From Mesonia maritima (GTDB taxonomy: Bacteria; Bacteroidota; Bacteroidia; Flavobacteriales; Flavobacteriaceae), in contig NZ_JBHLUA010000007.1 of assembly GCF_042433895.1 (NCBI RefSeq), positions 1-64,000 of the forward strand: DNA of 64,000 nucleotides. Reading direction: 5' to 3'. Below the pieces are notes generated by a model. That model saw only the letters and a list, made by a program, of their open reading frames with translations, ran no database searches and was not told the origin of the DNA. How positions within the stretch are numbered: the stretch's first letter is position 1; the number at the start of each line of letters is the position of its first letter. Below are positions 42,708 to 52,716 of the stretch, piece after piece. Both the position numbers and the translations under genes were made by a program.

Positions 42708-44240
42708 ATGAGTACTACAAAAATACCAAAATCAGCGTTAATTTCCGTTTTTCATAAAGACGGGTTAGCACCAATTGTAAAAAAACTTGACGAACTTGGC
42801 GTAACGCTTTATTCAACCGGCGGAACAGAAAAATTTATTCGCGATTTAGGAATAAATGTAATTCCTGTAGAAGATGTTACTTCTTATCCTTCTATTCTTG
42901 GCGGGCGCGTAAAAACCTTACATCCGAAAGTTTTTGGTGGTATTTTAAACAGACAAGATCACGAAGGTGATGTTTCAGAAATGGAAAAATATGAAATTCC
43001 GCAGCTAGATATTGTTGTGGTAGATTTATATCCTTTTGAAAAAACCGTTGCCGATGGCGCTTCAGAACAAGATATTATTGAAAAGATCGACATTGGTGGT
43101 ATTTCATTAATTCGTGCGGCAGCCAAAAATTTTAAAGACGTCCTTTGTGTCTCTTCAATGAACGATTACGATGAATTTTTAAATTTGCTTTCTGAAAATA
43201 ATGGCGAAATTTCTCTAGCTGATAGAAAGCGTTTTGCCGCGAAGGCCTTTAATATTTCTTCACATTACGATACGGCGATTTTTAATTATTTCAATGAAAA
43301 TGAAGAAGAAGTAGTTTTTAAACAAAGCATTACCAAAGGAAAAAAATTACGCTACGGAGAAAACCCACATCAAGAAGGATTTTTCTTTGGAGATTTCGAT
43401 GCAATGTTCGATAAAATCCACGGAAAAGAGTTATCTTACAATAATTTGCTAGATGTAGATGCCGCTGTAAATTTAATGAACGAATTTAAAGGTGAAAACC
43501 CAACATTCGCTATATTAAAACATAACAACGCCTGCGGAATTGCACAACGGAATACTGTTTTAGAAGCTTACAAAGATGCTTTAGCAGGAGATCCTGTTTC
43601 AGCTTTTGGCGGAATTTTAATTAGTAATGTAGCTATTGATAAGGCTACTGCCGAAGAAATTCATAACTTATTTTGTGAAGTAGTCATCGCACCATCATTT
43701 TCTGAAGAAGCTATAGAAATTTTAAAAGGAAAGAAAAACAGAATTCTGCTTATACAGAAAGAAGTAGAAATGCCAGAAAAAACAGTACGTACTTGCTTAA
43801 ACGGCGTGTTAGTTCAAGAAAAAGATTCGAAAACAGATACAAAAACAGATTGTAAACAAGCTACTGAAAATGAACCTTCAGCAGAAGAAATGGACGATTT
43901 ACTGTTCGCTTCAAAAATTTGCAAGCATACCAAATCGAATACAATTGTGTTGGCTAAAAATAAGCAACTTTGTGCCAGCGGAACCGGACAAACCTCTAGA
44001 GTAGATGCGTTGCGCCAAGCGATAGAAAAAGCAAATTCCTTTAAATTCGATTTAAATGGCGCAGTAATGGCGAGCGATGCGTTTTTTCCTTTTCCAGATT
44101 GTGTAGAAATTGCCGACAACGCCGGAATAACAGCTGTAATTCAACCAGGTGGCTCGATTAAAGATGAATTAAGTATAGATTATTGCAATAAAAATAATAT
44201 TTCAATGGTTATGACAGGAACACGTCATTTTAAGCATTAA
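42708..44240 (+). CDS. purH: Bifunctional AICAR transformylase/IMP cyclohydrolase
   Basis: Last two steps of purine synthesis, from AICAR to IMP. The 510-residue length is usual. The N-terminal MGS-like cyclohydrolase domain shows ALISVFHKDGLAPIVKKL, YSTGGTEKFI and the GGRVKTLHPKVFGG loop. The transformylase domain shows LRYGENPHQEG, the catalytic K-H in ILKHNNACG and a C-terminal GGSIKDELSIDYC. A possible promoter is TTA at 42655, N19 and TACTTTCG at 42677. It is monocistronic, 50 bp before mreB. Confidence 0.97.
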   Translation: MSTTKIPKSALISVFHKDGLAPIVKKLDELGVTLYSTGGTEKFIRDLGINVIPVEDVTSYPSILGGRVKTLHPKVFGGILNRQDHEGDVSEMEKYEIPQLDIVVVDLYPFEKTVADGASEQDIIEKIDIGGISLIRAAAKNFKDVLCVSSMNDYDEFLNLLSENNGEISLADRKRFAAKAFNISSHYDTAIFNYFNENEEEVVFKQSITKGKKLRYGENPHQEGFFFGDFDAMFDKIHGKELSYNNLLDVDAAVNLMNEFKGENPTFAILKHNNACGIAQRNTVLEAYKDALAGDPVSAFGGILISNVAIDKATAEEIHNLFCEVVIAPSFSEEAIEILKGKKNRILLIQKEVEMPEKTVRTCLNGVLVQEKDSKTDTKTDCKQATENEPSAEEMDDLLFASKICKHTKSNTIVLAKNKQLCASGTGQTSRVDALRQAIEKANSFKFDLNGAVMASDAFFPFPDCVEIADNAGITAVIQPGGSIKDELSIDYCNKNNISMVMTGTRHFKH

Positions 44241-44290
44241 ATTTTATACATTTACAGTTCACCCAACTTTTCAATACCGTATAAATAACT

Positions 44291-45319
44291 ATGGGATTTT
44301 TTGATTTTCTTACTGAAGAAATTGCTATCGATTTAGGAACTGCCAATACGTTGGTCATTCATAACGATAAAGTAGTTGTAGATAGTCCTTCTATTGTGGC
44401 TCGAAACCGAATTACAGGAAAAATTATTGCCGCCGGAAAAGAAGCCGCGATGATGCAAGGCAAAACCCATGAAAATATTAAAACCATTCGACCTTTAAAA
44501 GACGGGGTAATTGCAGATTTTGATGCGAGTGAGCAAATGCTTACGCGTTTTATTAAAGAAATTCCTGCGTTAAAAAGACGAATTTTTACACCTGCGCTTC
44601 GAATGGTAATTTGTATTCCATCGGGAATTACAGAAGTTGAAATGCGAGCGGTAAAAGAAAGTGCAGAACGCGTAAACGGAAAAGAAGTTTACTTAATTCA
44701 CGAACCAATGGCGGCGGCAATTGGTATTGGTGTAGACATTATGCAGCCAAAAGGAAATATGATTGTCGATATTGGAGGAGGAACTACCGAAATTGCTGTC
44801 TTAGCTTTAGGCGGAATTGTGTGCGATAAATCGGTTAAAATTGCGGGTGATGTGTTTACCAATGATATTGTTTACTATATGCGTACGCAACACAACTTAT
44901 ATGTTGGCGAGCGAACTGCTGAAAAAATAAAAATTCAAATTGGAGCAGCAACGGAAGATTTAGAAGTTCCACCAGAAGAAATGAGCGTTCAAGGTAGAGA
45001 TTTACTTACCGGAAAACCAAAACAAGTTGATATTTCTTATCGTGAAATTGCAAAAGCACTAGATAAATCAATTTTGAGAATTGAAGATGCGGTAATGGAA
45101 ACCTTATCGCAAACACCACCAGAACTTGCGGCAGATATTTATAATACCGGAGTTTATTTAGCCGGTGGAGGTTCTATGTTACGCGGTTTAGATAAACGTC
45201 TCTCACAAAAAACAGATTTGCCTGTTTATATTGCTGAAGATCCTTTAAGAGCCGTAGTTCGCGGAACAGGAATTACATTAAAAAATCTTGACAAATACAA
45301 AGGTATTTTAATAAAGTAG
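44291..45319 (+). CDS. mreB: Rod shape-determining protein MreB
   Basis: Bacterial actin of 342 residues that organises the lateral wall-synthesis machinery under the membrane. The N terminus MGFFDFL is amphipathic for membrane binding. Phosphate-1 (IAIDLGTANT, residues 11-20), phosphate-2 (VDIGGGTTEIAVL, near 158) and the adenosine motif (YLAGGGSMLRGL, near 289) are intact. It begins the five-gene mre/rod operon, with mreC 14 bp downstream. Confidence 0.97.
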   Translation: MGFFDFLTEEIAIDLGTANTLVIHNDKVVVDSPSIVARNRITGKIIAAGKEAAMMQGKTHENIKTIRPLKDGVIADFDASEQMLTRFIKEIPALKRRIFTPALRMVICIPSGITEVEMRAVKESAERVNGKEVYLIHEPMAAAIGIGVDIMQPKGNMIVDIGGGTTEIAVLALGGIVCDKSVKIAGDVFTNDIVYYMRTQHNLYVGERTAEKIKIQIGAATEDLEVPPEEMSVQGRDLLTGKPKQVDISYREIAKALDKSILRIEDAVMETLSQTPPELAADIYNTGVYLAGGGSMLRGLDKRLSQKTDLPVYIAEDPLRAVVRGTGITLKNLDKYKGILIK

Positions 45320-45333
45320 TATAAAGTTGAGGT

Positions 45334-46155
45334 ATGGGACAAATCATTAATTTTCTTATAAAATATAAGAATACACTCTTGTTTTTGTTCCTTTTTGGGT
45401 TATCTATTTTCTTTACAATTCAGTCGCATAGCTACCATAAAAGTAAATTTATAAGTTCGGCAAATTTTTTAACCGGCGGAATATATAATTGGGTTAATAA
45501 TATTGATGAATATTTTAATTTAGAAGTTTATAACGATCGTTTAGTTGAAGAAAATCGGTGGCTGAGAGCTAGAATTATGCAATTAAATTCTAAACAGCGC
45601 GATACTACATTTACCGATACAAACTCGTATAAAAATCCATATCGATTTCGTGCTGCACGCGTAATAAAAAATCAATATGCGAAGCGCGATAATTATATTT
45701 TACTGAATAAAGGAAGTAACGACAGTATTCAAACCGATTTTGGTGTAATTACCAGTAAAGGAGTCGTGGGAATTGTAGAAGAAACTAGCAAAAATTATTC
45801 CCGGGTCATTTCCATATTAAATACCAATCTTTCGGTAAGTGTTCAGTTAAAAAAATCGCAACATTTTGGTAGTTTAATCTGGAACGGAAAAGATCCTAAT
45901 ATCGTTCAACTTACGGAAGTTCCACGATTAGCGCCTGTTAAAAAAGGCGATACGATTATTACCAATGGAAGATCGTTAATTTTCCCAAAGGGAATTCCGG
46001 TTGGCGTTATTCAAGATTTTGAATTAGATCAGAACAAAAGTTACTACACTATAAATGTGCAATTATTTAATGATATGACCAATATTGGTTATGTTTACGT
46101 AATTGAAAATAAAGGAATGGCAGAACTCAAAAAACTAGAGCAAGCAAATGAATAG
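45334..46155 (+). CDS. mreC: Rod shape-determining protein MreC
   Basis: Elongasome scaffold of 273 residues. One N-terminal transmembrane helix (about 12-28) is followed by a short coiled coil (RLVEENRWLRARIMQL) and the periplasmic double beta-barrel domain. That domain has typical phrases such as TSKGVVGIVEETSKNYSRVI and LFNDMTNIGYVYVI. It bridges MreB, MreD and PBP2. It overlaps mreD by 8 bp. Confidence 0.94.
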   Translation: MGQIINFLIKYKNTLLFLFLFGLSIFFTIQSHSYHKSKFISSANFLTGGIYNWVNNIDEYFNLEVYNDRLVEENRWLRARIMQLNSKQRDTTFTDTNSYKNPYRFRAARVIKNQYAKRDNYILLNKGSNDSIQTDFGVITSKGVVGIVEETSKNYSRVISILNTNLSVSVQLKKSQHFGSLIWNGKDPNIVQLTEVPRLAPVKKGDTIITNGRSLIFPKGIPVGVIQDFELDQNKSYYTINVQLFNDMTNIGYVYVIENKGMAELKKLEQANE

Positions 46156-46651
46156 TTTATTGATTTCCAATAGCGTTCGCTTTATTTTATTAGTGTTAGT
46201 TCAAGTGCTTATTTTGAACAATATCAATTTTTTAGGATTTATCAATCCGTATTTCTATGTACTTTTTATATTGCTTTTGCCGCTTAATATGAGTCAGTAT
46301 AAAGTACTTTTTTTAAGTTTTTTAATTGGTTTATGCATCGATTTTTTTGAAGATAGTGGTGGAATAAATGCGGCAGCTTCAGTTTTTATTGCTTTTTTAA
46401 GGCCTTCAATTTTAAAATTCTCATTCGGGATAAGTTATGAACATCAAACCATTCGTTATTACCAAACTCCTGTAACGCAGCGCTTCACTTATATTTCAAT
46501 TTTGGTTTTAATTCATCATTTTATATTATTCAGCTTAGAAATTTTTAACTATTCGTATATAATTTTAATTCTGAAAAAGACTTTATTTTCAAGTATTTTT
46601 ACTATACTATTAATAGTACTAATTACAACACTTTTTCAGAAAAGAAGATAA
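46148..46651 (+). CDS. mreD: Rod shape-determining protein MreD
   Basis: Polytopic membrane protein of 167 residues with about five transmembrane segments, placed between mreC (8-bp overlap) and mrdA (start immediately after the stop). MreD is poorly conserved in sequence; here the hydrophobic layout, the GLCIDFFEDSGGINAAAS segment and above all the gene order support the call. Confidence 0.9.
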   Translation: MNSLLISNSVRFILLVLVQVLILNNINFLGFINPYFYVLFILLLPLNMSQYKVLFLSFLIGLCIDFFEDSGGINAAASVFIAFLRPSILKFSFGISYEHQTIRYYQTPVTQRFTYISILVLIHHFILFSLEIFNYSYIILILKKTLFSSIFTILLIVLITTLFQKRR

Positions 46652-48514
46652 ATGAGAAGAATTCTCCCTTATATATTAATTATCATTAGTGGTTTTGTAT
46701 TTGTTGGGCGCTTAATGTATCTGCAAATTTTCGACGATTCTTTTGAATTGCTCTCTCAAAGCAACGCAGTAAAAATAGAATATGATTATCCGCAACGTGG
46801 TTATATATTCGATAGGAATGGAGATTTATTAGTTTCAAATCAACCTTCTTACGATATTATGGCGATTCCACGCGAAATTAAACCCTTCGATACGCTGGAA
46901 TTTGCTACGTTATTAAGCATTACACCAAAACAATTAGGGGAGCAGTTAGATAAAGCAAAAATTTATTCTCCGCGATTACCCTCTGTAATTGTTCCGCAAC
47001 TTACTAAAAGTGAATATGCCTATTTGCAGGAAAAAATGCGAAAGTATAAAGGTTTCTACATTCAGAAAAGATCTTCGAGAGATTATCAAGTAGATATCGC
47101 CGCGAATGTGTTAGGTTATATTTCTGAAGCCAACCAAAATGAGATTAATAATAATCAATATTATCAAGCCGGAGATTTAATCGGTAGGCAAGGAGTGGAA
47201 AAGCAATATGAAGAATTGCTCCGCGGAATTAAAGGCGTTAAGTATATACAAAAAGATCGGTTCAACAGTGAAATTGGCCCGTATAAAAAAGGCATTTACG
47301 ATACCCTACCCGAAAAAGGAAAAGATATTACACTTACTATTGATGCAAAACTTCAAGCCTATGGCGAAAAACTCATGAAAAATAAACGTGGCGGAATTGT
47401 AGCTATTGAGCCTGAAAGTGGCGAAATTTTGAGTTTAATTACCGCACCGAGTTACGACCCAAGTTTATTAGTAGGGAGAAAGCGTTCACGAAACTTTACA
47501 AAATTATGGTATGATTCTATCAGCAAACCTTTAATCGATAGGGGTTTGCAAGCAATGTATCCGCCAGGTTCACCATTTAAAGCCTTAACCGGTTTAATTG
47601 CGCTTCAAGAAGGAGTTATTGATACCAAAGAAAAAATATCCTGTAATATGGGCTTCAGTTACGGAAGAAGTTCAAGAATGGGTTGTCACTCTCATATTAG
47701 TCCGTTAAATATGACACCGGCTTTAGCGTATTCTTGTAATAGTTATTTCGCAAAAACCTATCGAAGAATTATTGAAAAATACGATTCTGCTCCTAAAGGA
47801 ATGGATGCGTGGCACGATCATCTAAACAGTTTTGGGCTCGGAGATTTCTTAGGTTATGATTTGCCTATTGGTCAACCCGGAAGAATTCCAGATGGTAATT
47901 ATTACAATCGCTGGTATCCAGACAATCGCTGGAGTGCAAGTTATACACTTTCTAACGGAATTGGACAAGGTGAAATTGCAACTACGCCGATTCAATTAGC
48001 CAATACTACCGCAGCAATTGCCAATAGAGGTTGGTATTATACGCCACATATTTTAAAAGAAATTGAAGGTGAACCAATTGAAATGAAAGAATACACCACC
48101 AAAAATTATACAACTATAGATAAAGAAAATTTCGATCCTATTATTGAAGGAATGCATGGTGTTTATAAATACGGAACCGCTAGTTTTTTACAAATTCCAG
48201 ATATTGAAGTGTGTGGAAAAACTGGAACCGCAGAGAATTATACCAAACTAGACGGGAAAAAAGTTCAACTTACCGATCATTCTATTTTTATAGCTTTTGC
48301 ACCTAAAGAAAATCCTAAAATAGCTATAGCCGTATTTGTTGAAAATGGATATTGGGGTTCTCGTTACGGTGGAAGAATAGCTAGTTTAATGATCGAAAAA
48401 TATTTAAAAGATAAAATTACCCGAACAGATTTAGAAGAATGGGTTCTTTCTCATAGTTTAGAAGAAGAATACGCTAAACCCTACAGCGGAGAGTCATTTA
48501 AAATTAACCAATAA
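46652..48514 (+). CDS. mrdA: Penicillin-binding protein 2
   Basis: Class B transpeptidase of 620 residues for lateral wall growth. It has an N-terminal membrane anchor (about 5-24) and a pedestal domain with RGYIFDRNGDLLVSN. The transpeptidase domain has its three motifs intact: SxxK with Ser 307 (PPGSPFKALTG), SCN at 361-363 and KTG at 523-525 (CGKTGTAEN). It lies between mreD and rodA, 3 bp before rodA, and works as a pair with the RodA polymerase. Confidence 0.97.
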   Translation: MRRILPYILIIISGFVFVGRLMYLQIFDDSFELLSQSNAVKIEYDYPQRGYIFDRNGDLLVSNQPSYDIMAIPREIKPFDTLEFATLLSITPKQLGEQLDKAKIYSPRLPSVIVPQLTKSEYAYLQEKMRKYKGFYIQKRSSRDYQVDIAANVLGYISEANQNEINNNQYYQAGDLIGRQGVEKQYEELLRGIKGVKYIQKDRFNSEIGPYKKGIYDTLPEKGKDITLTIDAKLQAYGEKLMKNKRGGIVAIEPESGEILSLITAPSYDPSLLVGRKRSRNFTKLWYDSISKPLIDRGLQAMYPPGSPFKALTGLIALQEGVIDTKEKISCNMGFSYGRSSRMGCHSHISPLNMTPALAYSCNSYFAKTYRRIIEKYDSAPKGMDAWHDHLNSFGLGDFLGYDLPIGQPGRIPDGNYYNRWYPDNRWSASYTLSNGIGQGEIATTPIQLANTTAAIANRGWYYTPHILKEIEGEPIEMKEYTTKNYTTIDKENFDPIIEGMHGVYKYGTASFLQIPDIEVCGKTGTAENYTKLDGKKVQLTDHSIFIAFAPKENPKIAIAVFVENGYWGSRYGGRIASLMIEKYLKDKITRTDLEEWVLSHSLEEEYAKPYSGESFKINQ

Positions 48515-48517
48515 TTT

Positions 48518-49768
48518 ATGAAGAAATCCGGAGGAATTGATTGGTTAACCGTTTTACTTTTTTTATTGTTAGTTGCGTTTGGTTGGGTAAATATTTATTC
48601 GGCTTCTCTAACTGAAACCGCTCAAGGATTTTTCGATTTAAGTCAAACGTATGGACGTCAAGCACTTTTTATTCTTCTAAGTACTTTTTTAATTATATTT
48701 ATTCTGGCTCTTGAAGCCAAATTTTACGAACGTTTTGCTAGTATAATTTACCTAATTTCACTGCTCTCGTTAGTAGGTTTATTTGTCTTCGGGAAAACAA
48801 TTTCCGGCGCAACTTCTTGGTACGCGTTTGGCGGATTTAGTATTCAGCCAAGTGAGTTTGCCAAAGCTGCTACCGCCTTAGCGTTAGCAAAATATTTAAG
48901 TGATATTCAAACCAATATTCGTTCGTTTAAACATCAATTGGGTGCATTTTTAATTATTGCCTTGCCGGCTTTAATTATTGTTCCACAACCCGATCCGGGA
49001 AGTGCTTTGGTATATGCGGCATTTTTCTTTCCGCTTTATAGAGAAGGACTTTCCGCAGGTTACTTAATTGTTGGCGTTTCCGTTATAGCCCTTTTTATAG
49101 CAACATTACTTTTCGGTTCTGTAGTGGTGATTTTAGCAACTATTTTAATAGCACTTTTAATCTTTTTCTTCAATCGAAAAAAGAAAAAAAAGCATCTTGC
49201 ACGTTATTTTTTCCTCGTTATAGTCGCAAGTGTTTTTTCACTTTCTGTAAATTATATTTTTAATAATGTTTTTGAACAACGCCATCGCGATCGTTTTAAC
49301 ATTGTATTAGGGAAAGAAGTAGACAGCCAAGGAATTGGCTATAACACCAACCAAAGTAAAATTGCGATTGGTAGTGGCGGTTTAACAGGAAAAGGTTGGA
49401 CGCAAGGAACACAAACAAAAGGGAACTTTGTTCCTGAACAACATACCGATTATATTTTTAGTACCGTTGGGGAAGAATGGGGCTTTTTAGGAAGTAGTAT
49501 TATTGTGATTTTATTTATCGTTTTAATGCTTCGGATTTTGCATTTAGCAGAACGCCAAAAATCTCAATTTAGCCGAGTCTATGGCTATAGTGTCGCCGGT
49601 ATTTTATTTATTCATTTTTTGGTAAATATCGGGATGGTTATCGGTATTTTCCCTACTGTTGGGATTCCTCTTCCATTTTTTAGTTACGGTGGTTCAGGAC
49701 TTTGGGGTTTCACGATACTTTTATTTATTTTCGTGAAATTAGACTCCAATAGAATGGCACATACCTAA
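48518..49768 (+). CDS. rodA: Rod shape-determining peptidoglycan polymerase RodA (SEDS family)
   Basis: Integral membrane glycan polymerase of 416 residues with about ten transmembrane helices. Family segments GWVNIYSAS, SWYAFGGFSIQPSEFAK, PQPDPGSALVY, the catalytic-loop region EQHTDYIFSTVGEEWGF and the end GIPLPFFSYGGSGLWG are all present. It closes the mre/rod operon. A helical insert rich in Lys (NRKKKKKHLA) near residue 215 lies in a cytoplasmic loop, longer than in E. coli RodA, as is usual in Bacteroidota. Confidence 0.96.
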   Translation: MKKSGGIDWLTVLLFLLLVAFGWVNIYSASLTETAQGFFDLSQTYGRQALFILLSTFLIIFILALEAKFYERFASIIYLISLLSLVGLFVFGKTISGATSWYAFGGFSIQPSEFAKAATALALAKYLSDIQTNIRSFKHQLGAFLIIALPALIIVPQPDPGSALVYAAFFFPLYREGLSAGYLIVGVSVIALFIATLLFGSVVVILATILIALLIFFFNRKKKKKHLARYFFLVIVASVFSLSVNYIFNNVFEQRHRDRFNIVLGKEVDSQGIGYNTNQSKIAIGSGGLTGKGWTQGTQTKGNFVPEQHTDYIFSTVGEEWGFLGSSIIVILFIVLMLRILHLAERQKSQFSRVYGYSVAGILFIHFLVNIGMVIGIFPTVGIPLPFFSYGGSGLWGFTILLFIFVKLDSNRMAHT

Positions 49769-49844
49769 ATTTTCAGAATTCGCATCTTTCGTAATTCTTT
49801 TCAACTAAAGAATGCTTATTTTTAAGCAGATTTACACTTTTTTG

Positions 49845-51140
49845 ATGAAAAAAATACTCATTATAGGAAACGGAATTTCGGGTATTACCGCAGCGCGACA
49901 TATCAGAAAATTTTCAGATTTCCAGATTACGGTTATTTCCTCAGAAACCGAATATTTCTTTTCACGAACTGCTCTTATGTACATTTTTATGGGTCATATG
50001 AAGTTTGAGCACACCAAACCTTACGAAGATTGGTTTTGGAAAAAAAATCGAATTGAACTCAAAAAAACGTATGTAAAAGAAGTATATGTTGAAGAAAAAA
50101 AACTTATCACGAATTCCGAAGAAGAAATTGAATACGATCAATTAATTCTCGCTACCGGATCGGTCACCAATAAACGCGGTTGGAAAGGTGAAAATCTAAA
50201 AGGAGTTCAAGGTTTGGTAAGCAAACAAGATTTGGATTTATTAGAAGAAAACACTATAAATTGTAAACAAGCTGTAATTGTCGGTGGTGGATTAATTGGC
50301 GTGGAGCTTGCCGAAATGTTGCATACGCGAAAAATCCCTGTAAAAATGCTTGTTCGTGAAGATGCGTTTTGGGGGAATGTTTTACCAAAACCCGAAGCAA
50401 ATTTAATTTCTAATCATATTAAGAAACACGGAATTGAAATTTTACATGAAACTGAATTATCTGAAATTATTCCCGATGAAAATAACCGTGTAAAAAAAAT
50501 TATCACTTCAAATGGAGAGGGAATTGATTGTGATTTTGTAGGAATTACTACAGGAGTAAAACCCAATATCGATTTTCTCAAAAATTCTTCAATCGAAGTC
50601 GATAAAGGAATTTTAGTCAACGAATATTTAGAGACGAATTGTAAAGACGTTTTTGCTATTGGCGATTGTGCTCAACAGCGGACAAAACTAGGAAATCGAA
50701 ATACAATTGAAGCGGTTTGGTACACCGGTAGAATGATGGGCGAAACCCTAGCACAAACCATTTGCGGAAATAAATTACCTTATAAACCCGGAAATTGGTT
50801 TAATTCCGCTAAATTTTTCGATATCGAATACCAAACCTATGGTTGGGTTTTTCCTGAAAGTAGAGAAGGAGTTGATGATTTTTATTGGTTAAATGAAAAG
50901 GAAGAAAAATGCCTGCATTTTCAATTTGAAATCAACAGCAGAAAATTTCTCGGGGTCAATACTTTCGGAATTCGTTTGCGACATGAAGTTGTAGATAAAT
51001 GGTTATCGGAAGAATTACCAATCGAGCAAGTTATTTCCCAATTTTCAAAAGCCAATTTCGATAAAGAATTTTCAAAAAAATATCATATTCCGTTGCAAAA
51101 AGAATTTAGTAAACTAACAAAAGTGAACCAATATGAGTAG
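49845..51140 (+). CDS. FAD-dependent NAD(P)-type pyridine nucleotide-disulfide-like oxidoreductase
   Basis: A 431-residue flavoprotein. I start it at the ATG at 49845 (MKKILIIGNGISG) because this begins directly with the FAD dinucleotide fold; a start 33 bp upstream adds an unconserved tail. It shows GxGxxG at residues 8-13, the ATG motif (LILATGS), the NAD(P) fold (VIVGGGLIGVELAEML) and the second FAD contact (VFAIGDCAQ). It resembles nitrite/rubredoxin/ferredoxin reductases but lacks redox-active Cys pairs. It overlaps the membrane iron-sulfur gene by 8 bp, which suggests that protein is its electron partner. Confidence 0.9.
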   Translation: MKKILIIGNGISGITAARHIRKFSDFQITVISSETEYFFSRTALMYIFMGHMKFEHTKPYEDWFWKKNRIELKKTYVKEVYVEEKKLITNSEEEIEYDQLILATGSVTNKRGWKGENLKGVQGLVSKQDLDLLEENTINCKQAVIVGGGLIGVELAEMLHTRKIPVKMLVREDAFWGNVLPKPEANLISNHIKKHGIEILHETELSEIIPDENNRVKKIITSNGEGIDCDFVGITTGVKPNIDFLKNSSIEVDKGILVNEYLETNCKDVFAIGDCAQQRTKLGNRNTIEAVWYTGRMMGETLAQTICGNKLPYKPGNWFNSAKFFDIEYQTYGWVFPESREGVDDFYWLNEKEEKCLHFQFEINSRKFLGVNTFGIRLRHEVVDKWLSEELPIEQVISQFSKANFDKEFSKKYHIPLQKEFSKLTKVNQYE

Positions 51141-52716
51141 AGTACAACGGAATATGGCACTTTCTAAGCAACCACCCGAAAGCTTAAGCAAAACTCAAAA
51201 AAGTTTTGTATTTGTAGGAATTTCGGGACTTATGATTTTGCTGTTAGTAATTTTCAATGTTAATTTTCCGAATAAAATCTTATGGTTAAGTTTAGCGTTA
51301 AGTTTAATTTCGGCTGGAACTATCGGTTTTTCTTGGGCAATGTACGCACAAAAATCTGCAGGAATTAAAAACGATGGCGTTTGGTTTAAATCAATCTCCA
51401 GTAGAGGAATTTTAGGCTGGGCGTTAGGAATTTTTCTCACTTTATTTTACATCGTTCTTTACTTTTATCCTGAATATTTAGGTTTACGGGAAAATGAAGA
51501 AAACACAGGAATAATCGCACTTTTCGATCCGTTGAGTAAGTTTTTAAGCGGAAATCCCGCTAGCGAATGGTTCGTTTACGGAACACTTTACACGCTCGCA
51601 ATTCTCATCTTCGGAATAAAATTTATGTGGAAATATCGTCACAGTCGGTATGAGCTTATTCGTACAGGTTCCGTGATGTTTTTTCAAACCGCTTTCGCAT
51701 TTATAATTCCCGAAATTATGGCGCGATTAAATGGCGATTTACCGTATTACGATCTTAAAAATATTTGGCCGCTTAACTATTATAATTTCGAGCAATATCG
51801 TGTAGATGCTTTTATTAATTCGGGAAATATTGGGTTGGCGCTACTTTTGTTTGGAGTTGCTTCCATTTTTATTATCACACCAATTTTAACTTACAAATAT
51901 GGAAAACGCTGGTATTGTTCTTGGGTATGCGGTTGCGGCGGTTTAGCCGAAACTGCTGGCGATCCGTTTCGACAACTAAGCGATAAAAGTCAATTTGCTT
52001 GGAAAGTTGAACGTTGGGTAGTTCACAGCGTGGTAGTTTTCGTAACATTAATGACAACTGCGGTAATTCATTCCTATTTAGGAGAAGATACTTCTAAGTA
52101 TTGGCTTACGAAAGATGTTTTTTTAATCGGCGTAACGGTTTTGTTGACATTAGTTTTTTTATGGGCAATCTTATTTAAACGAGAAGAATTGCAAAAAGAG
52201 GCACAATATGGCGCGATAGGTTATTTTGTAATAATTCTGAGTTTAGTAGCACTTCATTTTTTTAGCGGAAGTAAGGTTTTTCTATTTCAAGCAGAAACCT
52301 TACGAAGCACGTATGCATTTTTAATTGGCGCTGTTTTTTCCGGCGTAATTGGCGTAGGTTTTTATCCCATTTTCGGGAATCGCGTTTGGTGTCGTTTTGG
52401 TTGCCCAATGGCGGCAATTTTAGGTTTTCAGCAACGCTTATTTTCAAAATTCAGAATAACCACAAATGGCGGGCAATGTATTTCTTGTGGAAATTGTTCC
52501 ACTTACTGCGAAATGGGAATTGATGTGCGAGCTTATGCGCAAAAAGGAGAAAATATTGTGCGTTCATCCTGTGTTGGTTGTGGTATTTGCGCTGAGGTTT
52601 GTCCGCGTGGGGTTTTAAAACTAGAAAATGATCGCCCAAACGGAAGAATAAATTCTAAAGATGTACTTTTGGGGAACGATGTAGATTTAATGAATCACGT
52701 GAACCGAAACGCTTAA
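51133..52716 (+). CDS. Polytopic membrane 4Fe-4S protein (NapH/CcoG-like)
   Basis: A 527-residue inner-membrane protein with roughly eight to ten transmembrane helices. Two Cys-rich membrane-proximal motifs (WYCSWVCGCGG near residue 260 and WCRFGCPMAA near 420) recall the CxxxCP motifs of NapH/RdxA proteins. Two 4Fe-4S ferredoxin sites follow near the C terminus (CISCGNCSTYCEMG and CVGCGICAEVCPRG). Together with the flavoprotein before it, it could pass electrons across or along the membrane. Its stop abuts the glycosyltransferase start with no gap. Confidence 0.88.
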   Translation: MSRVQRNMALSKQPPESLSKTQKSFVFVGISGLMILLLVIFNVNFPNKILWLSLALSLISAGTIGFSWAMYAQKSAGIKNDGVWFKSISSRGILGWALGIFLTLFYIVLYFYPEYLGLRENEENTGIIALFDPLSKFLSGNPASEWFVYGTLYTLAILIFGIKFMWKYRHSRYELIRTGSVMFFQTAFAFIIPEIMARLNGDLPYYDLKNIWPLNYYNFEQYRVDAFINSGNIGLALLLFGVASIFIITPILTYKYGKRWYCSWVCGCGGLAETAGDPFRQLSDKSQFAWKVERWVVHSVVVFVTLMTTAVIHSYLGEDTSKYWLTKDVFLIGVTVLLTLVFLWAILFKREELQKEAQYGAIGYFVIILSLVALHFFSGSKVFLFQAETLRSTYAFLIGAVFSGVIGVGFYPIFGNRVWCRFGCPMAAILGFQQRLFSKFRITTNGGQCISCGNCSTYCEMGIDVRAYAQKGENIVRSSCVGCGICAEVCPRGVLKLENDRPNGRINSKDVLLGNDVDLMNHVNRNA